Assembly (NCBI GenBank): GCA_024752435.1
Contig: CP103027.1
Span: forward strand, 1,240,001-1,304,000
DNA from: Allantophomopsis cytisporea
Taxonomy: Eukaryota > Ascomycota > Leotiomycetes > Phacidiales > Phacidiaceae
Reading direction: 5' to 3'
DNA length: 64,000 bases
Shown here: positions 10,054 through 19,876 of the stretch, one piece after another
How the letters are laid out: every line of letters starts with the position of its first letter
How positions within the stretch are numbered: the stretch's first letter is position 1
Notes under the pieces: model-generated
Seen by the model: the letters and a program-made list of their open reading frames with translations, nothing else
What the model was told of the DNA's origin: nothing
The model's database searches: none
Program-made: the position numbers and the translations under genes

Positions 10054-12283
10054 TATGGTCTTGTTCTATCTATACTAGTACTATATGTGAACCTACTCTT
10101 TCGAGAAGTCAGCGTGCGTGGATTATGGAAAGTTCCACGGGATGGGGATATTATACTCGTGGCAGCGCCTCATACAAATCAGGTCAGTGAATATCATTCA
10201 ACATTTCTCATGTATGCCAAGTTTGAGGAAGTCCTACCACAAGATTGCTAGTTCTCTTTTAGCTATGTTCCCGAAATACGAAGTCTAATTGATGGTGTTC
10301 ATGCTAGTTTGTAGATTCCATCATCCTTATGCATATTATGCGAGGCATTCGATGTCGGATCTCGTGGCTGATAGCCGCGAAGAGCTTCCAGCTTGCATTC
10401 ATCGGATCAACTGCTAAGGTCCTTGGAGCTGTTCCGGTAGCAAGAGCCGACGATCTTACTAAACCTGGGGCTGGTATTGTTTACATGCCTGATCCGGAAA
10501 ATAGCTCTTCCATTTTGAGAGGCATAAATACCAATGTTCGTGATTCGGATTACAAATCAGGTGGGGCTCTTTTACTACCCGCTGTCGATGGTAAATCGCA
10601 CAGACTTGACATTGCTGAGGTCCGAGGACCTTAAGAGCTGCTACTGAAGAAGCCTGTGGTTCATGAGGACGTGCAGAAACAGCTTATTCGTACGTCAAAT
10701 GGGTCTGAAGATGAGCAGGGGTCGACTTTTAGGTTCGCACCTCGTGTTGACCAGACTCAAGTTTACAGCGCAGTTTTCGATCGTCTGAAGTTTGGCGGCT
10801 GTGTTGGATGTTTTCCGGAAGGGGTAAGCCATGACCGCCCAGAATTGCTGCCATTGAAAGGTATTATGATGCCATCTCCGATTCTATCCTCAAAACTGAT
10901 GGTAATCAAGCTTGAGTTGCGATCATGGCACTAGGATTCACTTGCAAGAAACCCTGACTCAGAAGTCAAGATCGTTCCTATTGAGATGATCCATTTCCAA
11001 GCTCATAAATTTCGATCTCGTGCTGTAGTCGAAATTGGAAGCTCGATTGAGGTATCTCCTGAGCTTGTGGACAAGTATCAAAGTGATAGGAAGAGAGAGG
11101 CTAGAGAGGCTACAGTTGAATTGCTAGACACAATATACGAGTAACTTACTGCAGTAACGGTTACTAGACCAGATTATAATACATTAATGGTACGTAACTG
11201 CATATGAGGTTTGTTGATGTTTATGTCGTTTAACTGACGTGCTATGATGTTATCAGCTTGTGCATGCCGCGAGGCGTTTGTATATTCCAAAAGACCAGAA
11301 ACTTCCATTGTCAGCGGTCATTGAGATCAATCGTTGACTCGTCAAAGGCTACATACAACACAAAGACAATCCAAAAATCCAACCACTCGCTGAGTTAATA
11401 AAGAAGTACAATGACGGGCTCAAGTTTCTTGGCATAAGTGACCGGCGAGTGGCAGATTCCAACTTCTCCATCATCAAAGTTCTTCTTACTCTATTCTATC
11501 GTCTTGAACTTCTAATGTTTTTGTCCATTGGAACGTTACCTGGAGTTGTTCTCTTTGCTCCTGTATTCATTGCGACAAGCCTCATCTCAAAAAGGAAGTC
11601 CAAATCTGCCCTCGCCAATTCTAGTGTTTAGTTACAAGGTCGCGATGTTTTTGCAACGTGGAAACTGCTTGTTGCCCTTGCATTAACACCCCTGTTGAAT
11701 ACACTCTACACTGGTATCCTCGTTTACTGGACACATCGAAATAGAGTCCAAGGTTACATCCCACATTACATACCCACATTACATACCAACCTGGACTATG
11801 GTTATTCTCGGAAACATACTTTTTCCATCCGTTTCTTTCGCAGCTCTGCGTATTGGTAAAATTGGCATGGATATCTTGAAATCACTCAGATTTTGTTATT
11901 ATGCCTCAATCCATACTCCGCCACAGCCATGGCAAAACTCACTCAACAACGGGAAGACTTCTCGAGACGCGTCATCGAGGTCATTAATGCACTGGGATCG
12001 GACGTATTTCCAGATTTTGACTCTGCGCGGATCGTGCCGGAGCCGCTAGCACCCCTGCATGAGATGAGGGAGGACAGGTCTTGTGGGGACCCCTGTACTT
12101 GTCGCCAGCAGCGGCGACGACAAAGAATTACAAGGCTCTCTCTCACATCGCAAACTATCAATGGGCGAACCATTGAACGATCTCCCCAGTATAGGGATCT
12201 TCTCCACACTTCCATTGAGTGGAGCTGTGGAGCAAACAAAAAGTGCTACATACTCATGTGAACAAGGTTCATGGCCATACTAA
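10054..12283 (+). pseudogene. SCT1: Degraded glycerol-3-phosphate acyltransferase (fungal Sct1/Gpt2 type)
   Basis: Fragments in order rebuild most of a fungal GPAT, the ER enzyme that acylates glycerol-3-phosphate in glycerolipid synthesis. Seen are a membrane helix plus FREVSVRG and VAAPHTNQ (10054-10182); a conserved intron; FVDSIIL, completing an acyltransferase block-I motif; RISWLIAAKS; FPEGVSHDRPELLPLK (block III, about 10814-10860); IVPIEMIHFQAHKFRSRA (about 10972-11020); then GTLPGVVLFAPVFIA, KLLVALALTP and VFPDFDSARIVPEP. Damage includes in-frame stops near 10632, 10910, 11142, 11333 and 11629, a one-base shift near 10933-10938, and further shifts near 11790, 11900 and 12080. Splice sites at 10183/10307 and 11191/11260 survive. 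The start is not visible. Loss looks old; an intact copy is presumably elsewhere. Confidence 0.88.
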
Positions 12284-13583
12284 CAGCGCGCAGGATGGCA
12301 GGGAAAGGTTCAGAGACGGGAAATCTTTAGCAAACCTTGCGGAGGAGAAAATAATATCTGATATGACATAGTACTTTCAGATAATACTACCAATCGACTG
12401 CAGGTGGCATTCAAGTAAGTAGACTGTGATGGCTGCTTCATTTCCTACAGGACTGGATATCCCGCTTTCTTACACATAACAGGCATTTTGTCGACGTCAT
12501 TTGACAGAGTATGATGGTCAAGCCATGTGAGTTTGAGCCTTGAAGTGCATTGAGGCACACGAGGGTGTCATTCGTGGCTTTTGTATAGTACTTGTAAAGA
12601 TCTATCTATTTTGATAAGGGTTTTGGGTTGACGACCCTCGGACGTCTGCACGAACGAACGCCTTTGCCATTGCTTGGTCACGCCACAGCCGATAGGTCCC
12701 ACAAAGCCAATGAAATCGTAAGTTGAGATATTATCGGAAGAAAATCTTCGCTTGACTCGTTAGGGGAAGCAGCCCTGCATGCAACAATTCAGACGACCAT
12801 GTTCGTGCGTGCCATACAAGCCTTGGAAATTCAAGCTGTATCTGAAGAACCGGGGTAGCTAATTGCCGTTTCTAGAAGCTGGCTAACGAACCCTGTCAGC
12901 GGGATTCCTTATCTTATCGCTATTGACTGGATTTCACATTATCAAGTTCAACGTTCAGGGATCGTAATGGCAACAAAACCCCACCTATAGACAAATGACT
13001 TTGTGGAGTTCTGGGTCACATCTTGGGGTATGCATTATGCAAATGCTACTATGTATATTGGATGTTGCGATGGATACGTTCATGTTTTACATCTCCATAT
13101 GCCGGAGCTGTACAGAGAACACGCGCTCAAGTAAGTCCCTTGCCAACACACCACCACTCATGTCCTCTGTCTGAAAACTCTATCAAACCTTGTTGACAAC
13201 TTCATGTAGACATGTTGCTCTGGCGCGTTCATACGCTATTTCTCATCCAATCTATCTATGCTGGCTAGGGTAATAGTATGGACGGTAGCACGGCTGTACA
13301 CTCCATACTTTTTAGATGCAGAGAAACAAGTGGGCTATTTGTCCGGAATTCCTTGGAATGCGAAGCCGGCGCCGCTGATGATAGTGGCGTGCGATTGACT
13401 GATTTGATGGCAATATGAGGGGATTGTGTGATGTTGAAAAGAACATCTCAAAGTCAAGTCTATAAAGATCAAGCTACTTCCCGCCATCTAGATCGACATT
13501 CCAACCACATCTTCTAATTTCAAGCATCCAGCCATCTTAATCATAAGCTTGTTCCAAAGCCTTAAGCCTAAATCACAGTCAAC
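12284..13583. other. Intergenic upstream of the glutamic peptidase
   Basis: No coding signal beyond the pseudogene tail. The last 130 bases hold a TATA-like element and a C/A/T-rich leader for the peptidase gene. Confidence 0.5.
13461..13466 (+). promoter_or_regulatory. TATA-box candidate for the G1 peptidase gene
   Basis: TATAAA in the context AGTCTATAAAGATC, 118 bases before the start codon and followed by a pyrimidine/adenine-rich leader. Spacing suits a highly expressed, regulated secreted-enzyme gene. No transcript evidence is available from sequence alone. Confidence 0.5.
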
Positions 13584-14464
13584 ATGAAGTTCTCACTCGC
13601 TCTCATCAGCAGCGTCTTGGCTGCCACCGCTTTGGCTGCACCAAAAGGCCACGGCTTGGCTGCTCGTATGGCTGCCCGTGCCGCTCGCCGCAGCACCAAC
13701 CCTATCAACCGCGTCTCAGGTCCAGAGACCAATGAATTGGCCAACGGTACTGCAACTCAGGTCGAGTACTCCAGCAACTGGGCGTAAGTAGCTACTGAGT
13801 GAGTCCCAATGAGAATAATAAACTAACTTTTATATTCAGTGGAGCCATTCTCACCGCTCCACCATCGGGCTCGACCTTCACCTCTGTCACTGCTTCATTC
13901 ACTGTCCCAGAGCCATCCGTTCCAAGCGGAGCACGTGGCTCTACTGAGTACGCTGCCTCTGCCTGGGTAGGAATTGACGGCGACACCTACCAGAACGCCA
14001 TTCTGCAGACTGGTGCCGATTTCTACGCCACTGCCAGTGGTGAGGTCGGATTCGATGCTTGGTACGAGTGGTACCCAGACTACGCCTACGACTTCGATCT
14101 CGACGTGAGCGCTGGTGATGTCCTCGTAGTTACTGTCGAGTCATCCAGCAGCAGTTCCGGAACCGCCACCATTGAGAACCAGACCACCGGCAAGACCGTT
14201 TCCAAGTCCCTCACTGCTCCTGAGTCTACTGCCACCCTCGGAGGACAGAACGCTGAATGGATTGTCGAGGATTTTGAGTCTGGCGGATCAGAGGTTGCCT
14301 TCGCTGATTTCGGCACCGTCACTTTCACTGGTGCCGAAGCTGGCTACAGCTCTGGTGGAACTGAGGACGCCAGCGATGCAACTGCGATCGACATTGAGCA
14401 GGACAACACTGTCTTGACCTCTGTCTCTATCTCCGGCTCCACTGTCACTGTTGAGTACGTCTAA
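13584..14464 (+). CDS. Secreted glutamic endopeptidase, family G1 (eqolisin/aspergilloglutamic type)
   Basis: Two exons, 13584-13783 and 13840-14464 (56 nt intron, GTAAGT...TTCAG), encode 274 residues. MKFSLALISSVLAATALA is a signal peptide; a basic propeptide rich in Ala/Arg (AARMAARAARRS) runs to about residue 50. The mature domain has the eqolisin signatures YSSNWAGA, SAWVGIDGD and ILQTG, with Gln123 as the likely catalytic Gln, and AEWIVEDFE, with Glu206 as the likely catalytic Glu, in a beta-sandwich-type sequence. These acid proteases act outside the cell at low pH. Length and motif order match the family. Codon use is strongly biased to C-ending codons, consistent with high expression. 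Confidence 0.95.
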
Positions 14465-16385
14465 ATTGAGAACTTCACAGCAGATTTGGGCTTAGGCCTG
14501 GACTGAAGTGACGTGTGGATGTCGTGCCGCTTGTTGGCCACTTGCGGGATGCATTCATTTGCACAATTGTGCATCTTCTTCGTTGGAGAAATTTCTTTGT
14601 GTTGTGTTGTGCGAGATTTCTTTCTCAGAAAAAAATTAGGGAAATATAAGCGCTTATAAAAAATATTGACCTTTGGTGCACCGTGAAGATTTGCTTGATT
14701 TGGGATTTTGATGATAGGTTGATGTGTCACAAAGCTCAAATTTGCACGAGGCAAGATGTGCAAGGTTCAGACTATCTGAAAATAGATAGGACGACGCAAA
14801 TCAGACGTGGTTGATGCAGAATGTATGTAACGAATGACAAAAATAATTTTCGAAGTAACAGAGACTACAAACAAAGTCAAGGATAAGCATAGAAATTACT
14901 GATGCTAAGAAATTGTGACAGAATACGAAATCATTGCATCTTCTGAGAGGTGTCACTCGGCTGAAGCTGCTGCTTTGGTACTGCCGGCCCTCACTGGCGG
15001 GTGGCATGCATTGAGGGCGTCTGGATCTGCACGGCGTAGCTTGGGTATATGTACTGTGCATGTAAGCTTCATGGCGCAGTGGCAGGGCTGGATGGCGGCA
15101 TTACTGGAATATGTGGGGTAACTTGGGCATGCAGAAAGCCAAGAAAGCCACACTTGGTGCCTGTCACAACTTCTCCTACCAATCTGTTGCTGCGTCGACA
15201 GCGGGACACGAAACCCGTTGTCGCTCTTCGCATATCTTATCATTGCGGATTCAGGCAAGATGCTCACGTCGTGCATACTCAGATGCTCAAGTGTTTTGCC
15301 ACTTTGTGTAACTTTGGACGAATCCAACGCCACGCTCAACATGGCCGCTGAAGCATGATATCCCAATAAGAAGGTACTTGCGTTGAAGCGTCGTATTTGT
15401 AAGACTCGAAGTCCTTGATGCACGGGATAGCTCGTCGGCTTTCCGAAGCACGTCGTTGACATTGTCGGACTACGGCACAATCACGTGATATTATCGGCTC
15501 CACCCCTGACACTTGCCCAGGACTGGCTAAACTGCAGCTATTCATATATCTTTCTGCGAGTGGTGGAAAGTGACCAGCCAACGCGACGCTTTTGTCGGAT
15601 AGCGATGTCTTAGATTATTCTATGTCCACACTTGCCGTTGACAGCATCCATGGTCGAGAACAAGAGCTTTGTGCAGGATAAGAAGGGATGAGACGGAAGA
15701 TACCTATCAGCGGTGAAAAACAACTGCTTTCTCTTCAAATCGTCTTATCTGCGCCCGGGTTGTGGAGGAATTTACTCAGCATCCGGGGTCAAACAAGAAG
15801 CACTTTGTACAAGATATGAAGAGAAAAGACAGAAGACAGGTATCAGCGGTGAAGAGCAGCTGCTTATTCTTTTAATCGTCGTACCGGCGAGCGGGTTGTG
15901 GGGGATTCTGGTCAGGAGTATTCCGACGGCGACAGAGGTACGCATTAGAATGGCCATATACGGTAACTGCGGCTCCTCTGAGACAGCAAATTGTGCGATT
16001 AGGGTGCGAGGATACAGCATCGCCGGACTCTAGAACTGGATCCTCGCACTCTAGAACGTATAGGAGCGTGGTATCCACACCGCACCGTGCCCTTTTGTAC
16101 TTTTTTTCACGCGATAAATCCCCTCCCCAAGTAACAATAGAAGCAATGACCGTGAGCTAGCCCATTGTGCCCCCTTTCCATCGAAGTGGAGCCCCAAGAA
16201 GGGCGCAGTGATGAGGATGCCATTAGTATGTATATACAGAGAGCGTTGGCTTTCCTGCAGATATAACCATATTCTTCTCTCTATTTGTTTGCTGTGATCA
16301 GCGAAAGAAGATCGAGCAGCAACGAGATTTTGTGGGTACGGGGAAATTCTGGGTCCATCGTTGACCAAACCCCACGATCGTCAAG
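14465..16385. other. Intergenic with a duplicated ~120 bp element
   Basis: No supported gene in 1.9 kb. Overlapping frames at 14953-15581 on the minus strand are not protein-like and shadow each other. The notable content is the imperfect direct repeat at 15661-15914; the final 250 bases are the promoter of the GT2 gene, with CCCCTCCCC and TTTTTTTCAC strings around 16100-16135. Confidence 0.45.
15661..15914. repeat. Imperfect direct repeat, two ~120 bp copies
   Basis: Copy A is 15661-15779 and copy B is 15794-15914. Shared anchors in the same order are CAAGA, CTTTGT, GATA/GATATGAAG, GAC-GAAGA, TATCAGCGGTGAA, CTGCTT, AATCGTC, CGGGTTGTGG and CTCAG/GTCAG. Scattered substitutions and small indels show the duplication is not recent. 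No coding or mobile-element feature is attached. Confidence 0.8.
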
Positions 16386-18435
16386 ATGACAGCGGAAAAA
16401 CGAAAGCCCGACTTCTCGGCTTTTCAGAACATTGTTACGAAGAGTAGAGATCTTGCTACCGACACTCTCAGGGCTGGTCGAGCGCCGTATGTCACTCTCG
16501 CTGCATCCATTGCAATAACTGCAAGATGGATTTATTTGATCTACCGGGCTAAGTACATCCTTCTGGCTGGATCTGCGAATGGCCAATCCAACTTCACGGC
16601 ATGGCTTCTTTTGGCAGTTGAGCTCGGTTTCTCAGGTAAATTGCACTCTCATTTCCCAGCGTGAAATGGTTTCTGACTTCCAATTTCAGTTCCTGCGACC
16701 TGCTATCATATTCTGCAGCACAGAATCATGCATGACGTGCAACCTCAAGTTTTGCGCCTTCAGGGAGATGATGTTCCTAATGTTGATGTTTTCGTCACGT
16801 GCTGTCGAGAAGACGTAAACGTGATCTTGGACACAGTGAAAGCAGCACTCGCCATGGATTATCCTCAAAATAGATTCAATGTCATTGTTTTGGATGACGG
16901 TGGATCTCCTGAGCTTGAGGGAGCCATCGGAACTTTGACCTGTCACCCTAATGTCTATTACACCTCCCGTATTAATCGAGGAGCGCAATTCAAGTCCGGA
17001 AATCTGAATTACGGCATGGGATTCAGTGCCTCCATCAGAAATAAGGACGATCCGGCCCCTTTCATTGCTGGAATTGATGCAGACATGCTCCCAGATCGTT
17101 CGTTCCTTAGAGCTCTTCTTCCACATCTTCTCAGAGATGAAAAGGTTGCACTCGTTAACCCTCCTCAACGGTTCTACAACACTCCAGTTGGGGATCCTCT
17201 CCACCAAGGAATTCATCTCTTCTATGATTGCACTGAGAACACCAAGACTGCTATCGAAGCTGGCTGGTGCCATGGTACCGGATGGGTGGTGAGACGCGAT
17301 GCTCTCGCAGAAATTGGAGGCTTTCCAGTTTGGACCCTGAGCGAGGACATCTGCTGCTCCACTTTACTTTGGGGAGCTGGATACAAGACTTTGTTTGTCC
17401 ACGAAGACCTTCAATTTGGCGTTGTTCCCGATTCTTATTTCAGTCATGTCAAACAGCAAACTCGCTGGGTAAGTCCCTCATTCTTTTGAACTTCGACAAT
17501 GCTAATTTTAACAGAGCGTCGGAGGATTCCAGAATGCCATGAAGTTGAAACTCTGCATCACCGGCCCGCTGACCCAGAAGATGACTCCATCGCAACGTTT
17601 CGTCGGTGTATTCTTTGCTCTTCTGCAGATTATGAACCTCGTCCTCTTTTTGTGCGGCCTCGCCATCCCAATCGCCCTCCTGACCGGCCAATCAATGGTC
17701 GTCTATAGCAGCGAAGAAGATCTCCGCACCTTGACCCAACTCGCATGCGCCATGTTGCTCAGCGAATGGATAGCCGACTCTTTGGCCTTCCGTTGGACGA
17801 ACGCGCGCCAGCAAGCGGCACTGACGAAGTGCAGAGGTGCATATTACCTCACCTTCTACTATGTCCTGGCCTTACTTCGCGTCTACATCCTGCCATCCTG
17901 GTTAGGTGGCGAAGCCGCCGTTTTCGCCTCCACTGGTAGTTTGCCAGATAACCTGTACGAGCGATCAGCAAGTCTGCGTGCGCCATGGTACAAGCGGTTG
18001 TCTTTCATCCTGTGGAAACACGGTGCATCCTTCCACCTGGTCTACATAAGCTGCTGCGTAACAGGTTTGTACCTCGGCCTCAGCAAAGCCTCTGCTCTGC
18101 ACTCGCACAACATGCAATCTTACGGGCAAATCTTCTCCTCCCGCTCGAATGCGTCGGAGAGTGAGCCGGAATCCGCGTACACGTACCTCCTCACTCATCT
18201 CTTCTGGCCGCCGCTTCTGTGGTATTGGAGCATCGTCTCGTACGCCATCCCGATCAAGTACGCGCTATTCCCACCGACTATGCCGCCACGTACTGAGCTA
18301 CTTATCCGCGATGTCAATGGAGTGCCAACGCCAAAGGCGGAGCTTATCGACCCCGAGAGACACGCAGCGAAGGGGGTGGATTATGTGCAGTTACTGCCGA
18401 TCTTGCATGTTCTTCTTGTAATTTATTTGTCATAG
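16386..18435 (+). CDS. Processive GT2 glycosyltransferase, cellulose-synthase-like
   Basis: Three exons, 16386-16635, 16690-17468 and 17515-18435 (introns 54 and 46 nt), give 649 residues. Two N-terminal hydrophobic segments (about 35-60 and 70-86) precede the catalytic GT-A domain. The D,D,D,QxxRW signature is complete: Asp152/153 in VLDDGG, DAD at 213-215, TLSED with Asp303, and QQTRW at 339-343. Five or so membrane helices follow (FFALLQIMNLVLFLCG, YYLTFYYVLALLRV and others). The product is an integral membrane synthase using a nucleotide sugar to extend a beta-linked polysaccharide. QQTRW rather than the QRRRW of chitin synthases, and the short length, place it among fungal cellulose-synthase-like/GT2 proteins; the polymer is unknown. 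No cluster partner is adjacent. Confidence 0.93.
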
Positions 18436-18779
18436 TTTTTTTTTCAGCGATCATAGAAGATACAGTTACCTTTGCGATTTTTTCTTGGCACAGCTTTTCA
18501 GCGAGCGTAAATACATATTTGGGAGGAGGCGCATATATGGGGAGAAGTAGATGTGCTTATAATGTAACTGTTTGAAATATCAAGAATTCAAAGTTGATCA
18601 TCATTGATAAAAATCGCATAAAAATTACATGTCATCTCATGCATTTAATGAAATCTTATAGTGAACTATATACAACGATGCTTTTATTTCATATAAGTCT
18701 CCGACTTAATTACAGGTATTATTTACAAACTCCGCGGGTATACATCATCAATCCTCATTCCTAGTCCATCAAATTCCAT
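18436..18779. other. Shared 3' region of GT2 and pirin genes
   Basis: Convergent 344-base spacer, AT rich, with AATAAA-like strings (ATTGATAAAAATC, AATGAAATC) that could serve both polyadenylation sites. No coding content. Confidence 0.45.
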
Positions 18780-19876
18780 TTAATTGCTGTCCAAGACGAC
18801 AACCTCAGCCTCAGCCTCTCCGATACTCTCAACGCTGAGAATATCTCCAACATTGACCTTCGAGATGAAAGCACCATCACCCTCTCCAAGCACAGCATCC
18901 TCTCTGCCCGCCAATCTAATCTTTGCATTGCCCTTCTTCGTCATAGGCAGATGGATGTAGACATTTCTATCAGTCTTGTTGCGCACCACATCCTCCCCGC
19001 CACCAACCGTGTACTTGAATCGCTTGTCAACACCAATGATACCAGCCGACATAACGAAGTCCGCATGGATTGGGATTGTGTTTGGAAGCGTTGGCTCAGC
19101 CGCGTCGTCCTCAGCCGCGGATGCATCGGGCCCGGCTTTCAAAGGTGAGAGAATTGGAAGGAAGCCTGCGCGCTTCTCGTCTTCGTTGAAAGTCTTTGTG
19201 TGGTAGCGGGGCTTGAGGCCGCGCTTCCATGGGAGGGCCCAGATCTGAAGGAAGTGGACTTGCTCGTCTGATTCGTTTTGTTCGGAGTGGGCAATACCTG
19301 TAACTTGTTAGCAATTGCTCAGAAGATACTATGTGCCATTGGGTAGGGCTTACCAGTTCCGCCAGTGGTGAACTGCACATCTCCCCTCTTCATTCGGTAG
19401 AACTTGTCTTTGTCGCCGCTCTCGCTGCCCTTCGATATCATGCTGTCACGATGTGTGAGCTCTCCACTGAGGATGTAGCTGAAAATCTCGGCGTCGCGGT
19501 GAGGGTGTGTATCGAAGCCATTGTGCGCATCTACGCGATCTTCGTTGAGGACTCTCAGCGAGCCGAAGTTCTGGAATCGTGGGTCGTAGTAGTGGGCAAA
19601 GGAGAAGGTGTGATAGGTATCGAGCCAGCCGTGGTTGGCGTGGCCACGCTCGTGGGAGCGGCGGGGGACGATCTTTGCGTGAGCGAGTGCTTTTGACATG
19701 TTTCTGACTACACTGCTCATAGATGTCTCAACTTCAATAGGGAGTGCTTCTGAAGCTTGCGTGGTTTTGATTTCTGAAGTGTTTGAGTAGGACTTTATAA
19801 GTTGAAGGAGGGGTTCGCTGTAGAGGATTGAGATGATTGCAATAACAATTGAGGAGAGGATGAGAAGCAACTTCAT
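18780..19876 (-). CDS. Pirin-family cupin protein with N-terminal hydrophobic segment
   Basis: Two exons, 19876-19354 and 19297-18780 (56 nt intron, GTAAGC...TACAG), encode 346 residues. The pirin core starts near residue 65 with SHERGHANHGWLDTYHTFSF and contains the metal-ligand stretch HPHRDAEIFSYILSGELTH plus GDVQFTTGGTG and GIAHSEQN, all typical of pirin/quercetin-2,3-dioxygenase-type bicupins. Pirins bind Fe and act as redox-sensing co-regulators or flavonol dioxygenases. The start ATG gives MKLLLILSSIVIAIISILY, a clear hydrophobic anchor or signal. A second in-frame Met at MSSVVRNM, about 50 residues later, would give a soluble pirin of normal size, so two products are possible. The C-terminal cupin half is less conserved, as usual. 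Confidence 0.92.
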
